A stretch of DNA of 10,780 nucleotides. Source: an uncultured Burkholderiales bacterium. GTDB taxonomy: Bacteria > Pseudomonadota > Gammaproteobacteria > Burkholderiales > Burkholderiaceae. The stretch covers positions 1 through 10,780 of the forward strand of contig CALBEV010000061.1 in the NCBI GenBank assembly GCA_937891045.1. The letters are read 5' to 3'. Shown here one piece after another: positions 1 to 7,248 of the stretch (position 1 is its first letter; each line of letters opens with the position of its first letter). The translations under genes were made by a program, and so were the position numbers. Under the pieces are notes generated by a model. The model ran no database searches and was not told the origin of the DNA. It worked only from the letters and a program-made list of their open reading frames with translations.

Positions 1-52
1 CCGTAACCAAAGGGCATGAATGATCAACACCAAACAATCAGGTTTGTAAATT

Positions 53-58
53 TATAAT
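53..58 (+). promoter_or_regulatory. Possible -10 box for nhaA
   Basis: A perfect TATAAT lies about 35 bases before the nhaA start codon, in an AT-rich stretch. No good -35 hexamer is visible at the expected 16-18 base spacing (about positions 29-36), so this is only a tentative promoter call. Confidence 0.3.
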
Positions 59-92
59 TGATGATGACCATCGCCCTCTTAAAGAAAGCACA

Positions 93-1262
93 ATGACCAA
101 TATTCAGACCCCGTTGTCAAAAACCTTCAATCGCTTTTTTGAGTCGGAAAGATCCAGCGGCATCCTGATCATCATTTGCACGCTGATTGCATTGATGGTG
201 AGCAACTCACCATTTGGCAACGTCTATCTGCATGTCTGGCAACTTGAATTTGCAGGGCTTAGCATCGAACACTGGATCAATGATGGACTGATGGCGGTTT
301 TTTTCTTGTTCGTGGGCCTAGAGTTGCAACGCGAATTGAGCAATGGTGATTTGTCTGACTTCAAGAAAGCCCTGTTGCCCATTTGGGCTGCCGTTGGCGG
401 CATCATGCTTCCAGCCCTTATCCATTTCTTCTTGAATGCCAACACCCCAACACAAGATGGCATTGGTATTCCCATGGCCACCGACATTGCATTTGCGCTG
501 GGCGTTTTGGCGCTGTTGGGCAGTCGAATACCAGATTCCTTGAAAGTTTTTTTGACGGCACTCGCGGTGATCGATGATCTTGGCGCCATCATCGTCATCG
601 CTTTGTTCTACACCGCCAATTTGGCCACCACCAATCTGCTGATGGCCATGACCGTCTTTGTCATATTGCTTTTGATGAACCGTGTTCTTCGCGTGAACAG
701 CTTGACACCTTATCTGGTTGGCGGCGTCATCATGTGGTTTTTCATGTTGAAGTCTGGTGTGCACGCCACCATTGCTGGAGTGATGCTTGCTTTCACCATC
801 CCCTACTCCAACCAACAAGATGATGAAAGCTCGCCCTCACACAAGCTGGAATTTTTCTTGAGCAAGCCAGTGGCTTTCTTGATTCTGCCGGTCTTTGCGT
901 TGGCCAATGCCGGAATCCTGATCGGTTCCAATTGGGCTGATGACCTGAACACTTCGAACAGCTTAGGTATCTTTGCCGGTTTGGTGATCGGCAAGCCTTT
1001 AGGCATTTCTTTGTTTGTATTTTTGGCTGTTGCTATCGGGATTTGCAAACTGCCCTCGGACATGAATTGGAAGCATGTGGTTGGCGCTGGCTTGCTGGGC
1101 GGCATTGGATTCACCATGTCCATCTTCATCACCAACTTGGCTTTCACCGGGCAAGCTGAATTGATCAACGCTTCCAAAATAGCCATCTTCTTAGCGTCGT
1201 TGCTGGCGGGTACCTTGGGCTTTGTCTGGCTCAGATTGCTGGGCAAGTCATCCAGCAATTAG
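93..1262 (+). CDS. nhaA: Na+/H+ antiporter NhaA
   Basis: Inner-membrane antiporter that exports Na+ (or Li+) in exchange for protons and supports pH and salt homeostasis. At 389 residues it has the usual NhaA length and is strongly hydrophobic with many membrane segments. The family's key positions are visible: VGLELQRE (about 74-81, with the conserved Glu77 and Arg80), MATDIAFALG (128-137, Asp131) and VIDDLGAI (159-166, Asp161 and Asp162, the paired ion-binding aspartates that correspond to Asp163/164 of the E. coli protein). GVHATIAG (222-229) and IGKPLG (299-304, Lys301, matching the E. coli Lys300 region) are also present. The ATG at 93 gives a complete N-terminal amphipathic segment before the first helix. 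The only upstream ribosome binding site candidate is the A-rich AAAGAAAG, which is weak. It is transcribed in the same direction as the channel gene 233 bases downstream. The family assignment is secure; regulation is not evident. Confidence 0.96.
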   Translation: MTNIQTPLSKTFNRFFESERSSGILIIICTLIALMVSNSPFGNVYLHVWQLEFAGLSIEHWINDGLMAVFFLFVGLELQRELSNGDLSDFKKALLPIWAAVGGIMLPALIHFFLNANTPTQDGIGIPMATDIAFALGVLALLGSRIPDSLKVFLTALAVIDDLGAIIVIALFYTANLATTNLLMAMTVFVILLLMNRVLRVNSLTPYLVGGVIMWFFMLKSGVHATIAGVMLAFTIPYSNQQDDESSPSHKLEFFLSKPVAFLILPVFALANAGILIGSNWADDLNTSNSLGIFAGLVIGKPLGISLFVFLAVAIGICKLPSDMNWKHVVGAGLLGGIGFTMSIFITNLAFTGQAELINASKIAIFLASLLAGTLGFVWLRLLGKSSSN

Positions 1263-1263
1263 C

Positions 1264-1284
1264 CTTTGCGCAAACCAAAGCGCA
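1264..1284 (+). terminator. Weak hairpin after nhaA
   Basis: Just after the nhaA stop codon two mutually exclusive 5-bp hairpins are possible: TGCGC/GCGCA (1267-1271 with 1280-1284) or CTTTG/CAAAG (1264-1268 with 1276-1280). A T-rich but interrupted stretch follows. This could be a poor intrinsic terminator for nhaA; the stems are short and there is no clean U-tract. Confidence 0.25.
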
Positions 1285-1417
1285 TAGATTATTTCATTCT
1301 AATTTTGATGGCCATCTGGACCTCAACGGGTCGCCGAAAAGAGAGTCACGTCTGAATATTCAGCTTTTGAGCAAGCATAATGGACATGACATTGTTCATT
1401 CTGAGGTGTATGTCAGA

Positions 1418-1470
1418 TGACAATGAATGCAGAATCAAAATTCGCTCACCCCAAAGCGAAAACATTGTCA
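1418..1470. promoter_or_regulatory. Nested inverted repeats upstream of the channel gene
   Basis: A perfect 8-bp inverted repeat (TGACAATG at 1418-1425, CATTGTCA at 1463-1470) encloses a second one (TTCGC at 1441-1445, GCGAA at 1456-1460, 10-base loop). It lies 26 bases before the channel start codon. It could be an operator or a structured 5' leader. No known family of RNA element was recognised. Confidence 0.25.
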
Positions 1471-1495
1471 AACCTCAAAATACAGTGAATGACCC

Positions 1496-2314
1496 ATGAC
1501 AACAACAACCCAATCCTCCTCTCTGACCCCGCATTGGAAGCAGCATATTGAAGAATTCATGCGTCACAGTTGGGTTCAAAACAGTTTGGTGGTGTTGATC
1601 GTTGTGAACGCGATCATCTTGGGCTTAGAAACCAACCAAGGATTGATGGCTTCGTGGGGCAAGGAATTGATCTTGTTAGACCACATTATTCTGGGAATAT
1701 TTGTTTTTGAAATTGTGATTTTGATAGCGGCAAGAGGTTTGGTTTATTTCAAGGATCCTTGGTGCGCTTTTGATTTCATTGTTGTGGGCATAGCCTTGAT
1801 ACCAGCATCTGGATCGCTGTCGGTTCTTCGCGCCTTTCGCGTTCTGCGTGTGCTTCGTTTGATCAATAAAGTCGAGAGCATGCGAAAGGTTGTGAGCGGG
1901 CTGCTCGGATCCCTGCCCGGATTGGGCTCGGTGTTTGGTCTGATCTTGATTATTTTTTACGTTGCCTCAGTGATTGCAACAAATCTTTTCAGAGATCATT
2001 TCCCTGCGTTTTTTGGCGACTTGGGCTTGACTGCCTATACTTTGTTTCAAGTCATGACGCTTGAGGGATGGTCTCAAGAAATTGCGCGGCCCATCATGGA
2101 AATTTATCCCTACGCCTGGGTGTTTTTCATATCCTTTATTTTGATTGCCACCTTCATTATTTTCAATTTGTTCATTGCAGTGATCGTGGATTCAATCACC
2201 GCAAACAAAGAAAAAGATGTCCGAGATGAAGTGCACCTCAGCAACATTGAAAACAATTTGAGCGCTATGCGCGACGAAATTTCAGAGCTCAAAAGAATGC
2301 TTGAAAAGCGCTGA
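1496..2314 (+). CDS. Voltage-gated cation channel, bacterial NaV/CaV family
   Basis: Single-domain, six-helix channel expected to form a homotetramer in the inner membrane and open on depolarisation. The 272 residues match the NaChBac/NavAb size class. S1-S3 span about 28-105. S4 carries gating arginines at every third residue (R112, R115, R118, R121, in VLRAFRVLRVLR). S5 lies around 143-164. The pore helix and selectivity filter are TLEGWS at 188-193, and S6 runs about 207-235 with FNLFIAVIVDSI. The C-terminus (about 245-272) has I251, L255, M258, I262, L265 and L269 at a/d spacing, as in the tetramer coiled coil of this family. The filter is unusual: the common sequence is TLESWS or TLESWA, whereas Gly occupies the fourth position here. 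This matters for Na+ versus Ca2+ preference, so the ion is left open. The ATG at 1496 has no strong ribosome binding site, but it gives a cytoplasmic N-terminus of normal length. The gene follows nhaA on the same strand, with its own 233-base upstream region. Confidence 0.93.
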   Translation: MTTTTQSSSLTPHWKQHIEEFMRHSWVQNSLVVLIVVNAIILGLETNQGLMASWGKELILLDHIILGIFVFEIVILIAARGLVYFKDPWCAFDFIVVGIALIPASGSLSVLRAFRVLRVLRLINKVESMRKVVSGLLGSLPGLGSVFGLILIIFYVASVIATNLFRDHFPAFFGDLGLTAYTLFQVMTLEGWSQEIARPIMEIYPYAWVFFISFILIATFIIFNLFIAVIVDSITANKEKDVRDEVHLSNIENNLSAMRDEISELKRMLEKR

Positions 2315-2496
2315 CTGAGGATCAAGTTGAGAGATGTTGAGAGCCTGTTGAGGCGGCGATGGACAGCAGGCCCTGCCATGCTGGAACACAAGTTCGACGA
2401 AGTGCGGTCAGCCCTCGTTCCTTCAGTGGTCCAGTGCCATACGCATGCGCACAAAAGTGTTACCCTATACTTCATCAAAAAGATTTATTCTTTTCC

Positions 2497-2503
2497 AAGG
2501 AGA
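2497..2503 (+). promoter_or_regulatory. Ribosome binding site deciding the binding-protein start
   Basis: AAGGAGA lies 7 bases before the ATG at 2511. An in-frame ATG at 2445 has no such signal, and using it would bury the signal peptide 22 residues deeper. The start at 2511 is therefore preferred. Confidence 0.8.
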
Positions 2504-2510
2504 CATCAGC

Positions 2511-3785
2511 ATGAATTCAAAAAACGCTCAAGTTTTAAATTCTTCCAAGCGGCGCCTCATGATTCAAACCGCTGCTTCTGTTGCTGGAATCAGCAGCCTT
2601 GGTTTCCCCGCCCTATCCTTGGCCCAAAACAAACCTATTCGCGTTGGCATGCCGACCATTTTGTCTGGCAGGGTGGCCATGCTGGGCCAGTCCTCAAGCA
2701 ATGCTGCCATCATGGAAGTTGAAAAATTCAATGCCAGCGGAGGTTTTGGCGGCCGGAAAATAGAGTTGATCATTCGTGATTCCAAAGGCCAGCCGCAAGA
2801 AGCTGCTCGTGTTGCGCGTGAACTTGTGACCGCCGATGGCTGTGAAATTTTGATTGATGCAGAGGCCTCTTCGGGTGCCTTTGCTGTTCATGAAGTGGCC
2901 CGCGATTTGGGTGTTCTGGTCATCCACACCTGTTCAGAGACATCATCGCTGACGGCTGACCCCAAAATGCGAACGCCCATGTCTTTTCGGTGCGCAAGAC
3001 AAGGCGTGCACGATGCCATCATTGGTGGCGCTTATGCAGCCAAAGTTGCGAAAGAGAAAAATTTGCGTCGCTGGATGACGTGTTCGCCTGATTACGCTTA
3101 TGGACGTGACACAACTGCAGAGTTCGCTGAGTACATCAAGTTTTTCAACAAAGACATTGAGTTTGTGGGTGAGGCTTGGCCCAAGCTGTTTCAAGCGGAC
3201 TACAGTGAAGTCATCACTCGGCTTTTACAGGTCAATCCTCAGGCTATTTACTCATGCCTTTGGGGCGGGGACTTGACTTCGTTCATTGATCAGGCAAGTA
3301 TTTATGCACTATTCAGCGGGAAACAGTTCTTTGCTGTCAATACTGCGGACTACGCCGTCTTAACCAATGTCAAGAATGTTCCTGCGGGCCTTCATTCGGG
3401 CAACCGTTATTTGCAAAGCTTTCCAAACACCCCAGCAAACACAAGCTGGACAACAAGTTACCAAGGAAAATTCAAGAGTTTGCCGTTGAATTGGGCATGG
3501 CAAAACGCGGCCAGTGTGCAATTTTTAACCACCGCCATCAAAAAGGCCAAAAGCACTGATGCTAAAAAAATTGCGCAAGCATTAGACGGTCTGACCATCG
3601 ACTCCCCCTTTGGTGCGAACGGAAAATTGACCTTGCGAGCCGATGACCATACCTTGGTAGACTATGCGCTGGCATGGGGTGAGTTGTCTGGTAAAGAACC
3701 TTTTATGAAATCTCCAGTTCCAGGCAACTGGAAGCAAATCACCGAGCTAGAAGCAGAGTGGAAAAAGCGCAAAGGCTTTGTCTGA
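2511..3785 (+). CDS. Liv-type ABC transporter periplasmic substrate-binding protein
   Basis: Periplasmic receptor that captures a small organic solute and delivers it to the permease pair encoded downstream. The protein has 424 residues. Residues 1-38 form an export signal: KRRLMI at 13-18, a hydrophobic stretch AASVAGISSLGF, and a likely cleavage site after SLA (residue 38). The twin arginines with the following L-M-I resemble a Tat motif, but a Sec signal cannot be excluded. The mature part begins IRVGMPTILSG and continues with the bilobed fold of the leucine/isoleucine/valine and amide/urea binding-protein family (Peripla_BP_6 type), including the characteristic FNASGGFGGRKIEL segment. It is the first gene of the operon: livH, livM, a dehydrogenase, livG and livF follow. 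The name Liv describes the transporter type. The embedded dehydrogenase argues for a substrate other than a branched-chain amino acid, but the ligand cannot be read from the sequence. Confidence 0.9.
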   Translation: MNSKNAQVLNSSKRRLMIQTAASVAGISSLGFPALSLAQNKPIRVGMPTILSGRVAMLGQSSSNAAIMEVEKFNASGGFGGRKIELIIRDSKGQPQEAARVARELVTADGCEILIDAEASSGAFAVHEVARDLGVLVIHTCSETSSLTADPKMRTPMSFRCARQGVHDAIIGGAYAAKVAKEKNLRRWMTCSPDYAYGRDTTAEFAEYIKFFNKDIEFVGEAWPKLFQADYSEVITRLLQVNPQAIYSCLWGGDLTSFIDQASIYALFSGKQFFAVNTADYAVLTNVKNVPAGLHSGNRYLQSFPNTPANTSWTTSYQGKFKSLPLNWAWQNAASVQFLTTAIKKAKSTDAKKIAQALDGLTIDSPFGANGKLTLRADDHTLVDYALAWGELSGKEPFMKSPVPGNWKQITELEAEWKKRKGFV

Positions 3786-3808
3786 TGGTCATTCCTATCA
3801 GTTTCAAC

Positions 3809-3813
3809 AGGAG
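3809..3813 (+). promoter_or_regulatory. Ribosome binding site for the TTG start of livH
   Basis: AGGAG lies 6 bases before a TTG at 3820. No ATG lies at a suitable distance in this frame, so TTG is the likely initiation codon. Confidence 0.7.
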
Positions 3814-3819
3814 CCTTGA

Positions 3820-4725
3820 TTGAATCCGCAAGCACTTTATGAGTGCTTCTCCTCTGCGTCTTGCATCGTTACCCAAATGGGAACCGGTCTGATCATTGGC
3901 TCATTGCTTTTTTTGGTCGCAGCAGGATTGACCCTTATTTTTGGCGTGTTGGGTGTCGTCAATTTTGCACATGGCTCGTTTTACATGCTAGGTGCCTACC
4001 TTGCCCTGACGGTTTACAGACTGACAGGTCATTTTGCTATAGCCGTGATTGCAGCAGGCATCGGTGTCGGTTTTTTTGGATTGGTTTTTGAGCGATTCCT
4101 CATGCGAAGGGTCTACAAGGCTGACGTGCTTATGCAACTCTTGGTTTGTTATGCGGTTGTGCTGATCATGGACGATGTCGTCAAAATTATTTGGGGTGCA
4201 GAATTTTTGTCCATGGGCATGCCAGAAGCGTTTCAAGCGCCGCCGTTTTTCATTGCAGGCGGCGTGGTCCCGGTGTTTTATGTTTACCTCATTGCTGCAG
4301 CTATTTTGATTGCGATTGTGTTGTGGGCTATTTTGACTTTTTCTCGCACTGGAAAGATCATTCGTGCAGCTGCTCAAAATCCAACCATGACTTCGGCATT
4401 GGGTATCAATACCAGCCTCATCTATGCTGCAGTCTTCGCTTTTGGCGGCGTGCTTGCTGGTTTGGCTGGCGGATTGGCTGCTCCTGTTCGTTCTATGTCT
4501 CCCGGCATGGGCTTTTCCATTCTGATTGAGTCATTCATTGTGACGGTCATTGGCGGCATGGGTTCTGTGAGCGGCGCATTGTTGGGCGCTTTGTTGATCG
4601 GACTCATACGTTCATTTGGCACCATAGGCTTTCCTCTCTTTGTAGAGGGCTTGATGTTTTTAGCAATGGTGCTGATCTTGATTTTGCGGCCCAATGGTTT
4701 GCTCGGCAAAGAAACCCGAGCATGA
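3820..4725 (+). CDS. livH: Liv-type ABC transporter permease, LivH family
   Basis: One of two membrane subunits that form the import channel. The protein has 301 residues and about eight hydrophobic segments. The N-terminal GLTLIFGVLGVVNFAHG stretch (about 37-53) is the hallmark of LivH. The C-terminal region has IESFIVTVIGGMGSVSGALLG, the conserved cytoplasmic coupling region that contacts the ATPases, and ends in LRPNGLLGKETRA, typical of the family. The start is a TTG with a good ribosome binding site 6 bases upstream. The gene begins 34 bases after the binding-protein gene and overlaps livM by 4 bases (ATGA), indicating one transcript and coupled translation. The symbol reflects the transporter family; the substrate is not known to be leucine. 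Confidence 0.93.
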   Translation: MNPQALYECFSSASCIVTQMGTGLIIGSLLFLVAAGLTLIFGVLGVVNFAHGSFYMLGAYLALTVYRLTGHFAIAVIAAGIGVGFFGLVFERFLMRRVYKADVLMQLLVCYAVVLIMDDVVKIIWGAEFLSMGMPEAFQAPPFFIAGGVVPVFYVYLIAAAILIAIVLWAILTFSRTGKIIRAAAQNPTMTSALGINTSLIYAAVFAFGGVLAGLAGGLAAPVRSMSPGMGFSILIESFIVTVIGGMGSVSGALLGALLIGLIRSFGTIGFPLFVEGLMFLAMVLILILRPNGLLGKETRA

Positions 4726-5693
4726 AATCGCACAACACCTTGCGACGAGATATCTTGTGGGGTCTGGCTGCGCTCTTGATTTTGTCTGCACTGCCTTTGC
4801 TAACCCAGTCCAGGGTGACACTTGATTTCGTCATCCGTTTGGCCGCCCTGGGTATTTTTGCGACTTCCCTGAATATTTTGGTGGGCTATGGCGGCATGGT
4901 TTCGTTTGGCCATGCGATGTTCTTTGGTAGCGGTGCCTATGTATTTGGTTTGCTGATGCAAAAAACAGAAGCTTCCATTCCGATGGCCATTTTGGGAGCT
5001 GTTGCTTTCAGCGGCCTCTTGGGGTTGCTGATTGGTGCCATCTGTGTGCGTTTGAAAGAAATCTATTTTTCTTTTTTGACCTTGGCTTTTCAAATGCTGA
5101 TACACAGTATTATTTTGACCTGGACGTCTTTGACAGGCGGAGACCAAGGCTTGATGGGTGGCATTCCACGCCCTCCTTTTTTAGGCATCAATTTGTCTGA
5201 CCACAATACGCTTTATTTATTTGCTTGTGTCGTGGGCGTGTTCTGCTTGTTATTGATGAGAGTCATTTTGCAGTCACCCTTTGGGGCCACTTTGCGAATG
5301 GTCCGCGATAACGCTGAGCGTGCCGCATTTTTGGGTATAGATGTTTGGCGAATCAAACTCTATGCATTCATATTGGCCAGTTGCATGGCCAGTGTCGGCG
5401 GTGTCTTGATGGCGCTCTTTGTGTCTGGTGCATTCCCCGATTTTGGTTACTGGACCATGTCAGGTGATGCGATTTTCATGATCATGATGGGTGGATTGCA
5501 TGTATTCACAGGGCCAGTTGTCGGCGCTGGTTTATTGCTTCTATTCAATGACGTCATCACCCGCACCACCCAATACCATGGCTTGGCTTTGGGCCTGGCC
5601 GTTCTTTTGTTTGCACTGGGTTTCAAGCGGGGCATCATGGATTTTTGTATTGAACTGCTGCAAAAAACAAATCGAAAGGGTGGCAAAACATGA
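4722..5693 (+). CDS. livM: Liv-type ABC transporter permease, LivM family
   Basis: Second membrane subunit, expected to pair with the LivH-type protein. The protein has 323 residues and multiple hydrophobic helices. LNILVGYGGMVSFGHAMFFG (about 48-67) is the LivM signature. GATLRMVRDNAERAAFLGI (about 188-206) is the conserved cytoplasmic loop that contacts the ATP-binding subunits. A hydrophilic, basic C-terminus (KTNRKGGKT) follows the last helix. The start codon overlaps the livH stop codon by 4 bases, and its own stop overlaps the dehydrogenase start in the same way, so the three genes are translationally coupled. Confidence 0.93.
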   Translation: MKSHNTLRRDILWGLAALLILSALPLLTQSRVTLDFVIRLAALGIFATSLNILVGYGGMVSFGHAMFFGSGAYVFGLLMQKTEASIPMAILGAVAFSGLLGLLIGAICVRLKEIYFSFLTLAFQMLIHSIILTWTSLTGGDQGLMGGIPRPPFLGINLSDHNTLYLFACVVGVFCLLLMRVILQSPFGATLRMVRDNAERAAFLGIDVWRIKLYAFILASCMASVGGVLMALFVSGAFPDFGYWTMSGDAIFMIMMGGLHVFTGPVVGAGLLLLFNDVITRTTQYHGLALGLAVLLFALGFKRGIMDFCIELLQKTNRKGGKT

Positions 5694-6484
5694 ACCCCAA
5701 CAAATTAAGTGTGGTGACCGGAGCCGCCAGCGGCATTGGTGCCGCTTGTGTGCGGCATTTGGTTGCACGAGGTGACACTGTTGTTGCACTTGATTTGCCT
5801 GGCACTTGGTCTGAAGCCGACACACATCAAACTGGTGTGGCTGCTTTTTACCCTTGCGATGTGTTGCAAGAGTCGATGGTGCGTGAAGTCGAGGCCTTGG
5901 TGTTTCAAAACCACGGGGCGGTTTCTGGCTTGGTTAACAGCGCGGGCATCTTGCAAAGAAAATTGCCACCAGAGCAACTTGACATGGCTGAATGGGACAA
6001 AGTGATTGCGGTTGATCAACGCGGGACCTACTTGTGTTGCGCTGTTTTTGGCGCTCGCATGGCGGCCCTTGGTCATGGTGCCATTGTCAATATTGCTTCC
6101 ATCACCGGCTCGCGATCCATTCCTTTGCACGCTTATGCACCAGCCAAGGCTGCTGTCATTTCAATCACGGCCTGCCTGGCTGCCGAATGGGGTCGATCTG
6201 GGGTCAGAATCAATGCTGTTTCACCAGGCTACACCTTGACGGAAGGATTGCAAGCGGCGATTGACAGGGGTGACCGTAACCCAGCGGATCTTCATGCCCA
6301 ATCAGCCATGGGCCGCATGGTGAGGCCTGAAGAGGTGGCGGAAGCCATCGGTTTTTTGCTTTCACCCGCCGCCTCTGCCATCACGGGCATCAACCTGCCC
6401 GTTGATTGCGGCTGGTTGGCTGGCTCAACTTGGCAGACCTATGGCGGCGTGCCAGCTGCGCGAACCTTGGATGGTGTCAGCTGA
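5690..6484 (+). CDS. Short-chain dehydrogenase/reductase (SDR), NAD-type
   Basis: Classical SDR oxidoreductase of 264 residues, predicted to interconvert a secondary alcohol and a ketone in the cytoplasm. The Rossmann motif TGAASGIG is at 10-17. VVALDLP places Asp35 at the end of the second strand, which favours NAD(H) over NADP(H). A variant NSAG (83-86; NNAG is usual) follows. The catalytic set is N109 (VIAVD region, approximate), S137 in NIASITG, and Y149 with K153 in YAPAK. The C-terminal PVDCGWLAG segment matches the usual VDGG region with Cys in place of Gly. It is unusual for such an enzyme to lie between livM and livG. Both junctions are overlaps (ATGA with livM, a shared A in TGATG with livG), so it is an integral operon member. 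An AAAGGG ribosome binding site precedes it. The specific substrate is not deducible; a link to the neighbouring monooxygenase is an inference. Confidence 0.92.
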   Translation: MNPNKLSVVTGAASGIGAACVRHLVARGDTVVALDLPGTWSEADTHQTGVAAFYPCDVLQESMVREVEALVFQNHGAVSGLVNSAGILQRKLPPEQLDMAEWDKVIAVDQRGTYLCCAVFGARMAALGHGAIVNIASITGSRSIPLHAYAPAKAAVISITACLAAEWGRSGVRINAVSPGYTLTEGLQAAIDRGDRNPADLHAQSAMGRMVRPEEVAEAIGFLLSPAASAITGINLPVDCGWLAGSTWQTYGGVPAARTLDGVS

Positions 6485-7248
6485 TGCTGCGCATAGAACA
6501 CTTGAGCAAATCCTTTGGTGGCGTGACGGCCACTTCGGATGTTTCAATGAATTTCCCCAGTGGTTCTTTGTCGGCCGTGATTGGCCCCAACGGTGCTGGT
6601 AAGACCACTTTTTTCAATCTCATTTCAGGTGCTTTGCAACCTGATGCTGGCAAGATTTTGCTTGAGGATGAAAATATTGTGGGCTTGTCCAGCAGTGAAA
6701 TCATCCGCAAAGGTATTGGCAGAGCCTTCCAGGTTGCCAAGCTTTTTAAAACATTGACTGTCGAAGAATCTTTACGAGGTGCTTTTCAATCCCCTTTGGG
6801 GAAATCAGCGCAGATGCATGGTCGTTTTCCCCTGAGCCAAACCCGTGACCGAGCCATGGAGGTCATGGAGCTTTTGGGTTTGCAGCACAAGGCTGATGTG
6901 GTCAGTGGCAACCTGTCGCATGGCGATCAAAAACTCCTTGATATTGCGCTGGCTTTGGTGCTGCGGCCTAAAGTTTTGCTGCTCGATGAGCCTGTGGCCG
7001 GTATGGGCCCCGAGGAGAGGACGCAGATGATCGATACGGTCTATTCGCTTTGGAAGAAAGGTGGACTGACCATTGTTTTGATCGAGCACGATATGGACGT
7101 TGTGTTTCGCATTGCTCAGCACATTTATGTTTTGTCCTACGGTCAATTACTTGCGCAAGGCTCTGCCGAGCAAATCCAAAACAACCCCGATGTGATAGAG
7201 GCCTACTTAGGCACACCCAAAGAGCTTGCTCATGAACGTCATGCTTGA
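6484..7248 (+). CDS. livG: Liv-type ABC transporter ATP-binding protein, LivG family
   Basis: Cytoplasmic ATPase subunit powering the importer. The protein has 254 residues from the ATG at 6484, which shares its A with the dehydrogenase stop. Longer in-frame starts would run deep into the dehydrogenase gene and are rejected. The Walker A motif is GPNGAGKT (34-41) and the Q-loop is GRAFQ (about 79-83). The ABC signature LSHGDQ (144-149) is a variant of LSGGQ/LAYGQQ. Walker B is LLLDEP (165-170), followed by the LivG-typical VAGMGPEE. The switch histidine is H202 in IEHDMD. The short C-terminal extension ending AYLGTPKE is the usual LivG tail. It overlaps livF by 17 bases. Confidence 0.94.
   Translation: MLRIEHLSKSFGGVTATSDVSMNFPSGSLSAVIGPNGAGKTTFFNLISGALQPDAGKILLEDENIVGLSSSEIIRKGIGRAFQVAKLFKTLTVEESLRGAFQSPLGKSAQMHGRFPLSQTRDRAMEVMELLGLQHKADVVSGNLSHGDQKLLDIALALVLRPKVLLLDEPVAGMGPEERTQMIDTVYSLWKKGGLTIVLIEHDMDVVFRIAQHIYVLSYGQLLAQGSAEQIQNNPDVIEAYLGTPKELAHERHA

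Noticed and set aside
2364..2383. CAGCA/TGCTG hairpin with a 10-base loop after the channel gene, considered as its terminator.
   Set aside because: The stem is only 5 bp and no T-run follows on the plus strand; an alternative GCAGG/CCTGC pairing has almost no loop.
2445..2510. Upstream ATG at 2445 as the start of the binding protein.
   Set aside because: It would place 22 extra residues before the signal peptide, and the strong AAGGAGA site is spaced for the ATG at 2511.
3988..4377. Long antisense ORFs opposite the transporter and nhaA genes (e.g. 318-818 minus, 3988-4377 minus, 7448-7822 minus).
   Set aside because: Their translations are low-complexity, His/Gln/Ser-rich shadows of well-supported genes, with no domain or start signal.
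6406..6483. Longer LivG starting inside the dehydrogenase gene.
   Set aside because: The extra residues are the dehydrogenase 3' end read out of frame; the ATG at 6484 gives the normal LivG N-terminus.
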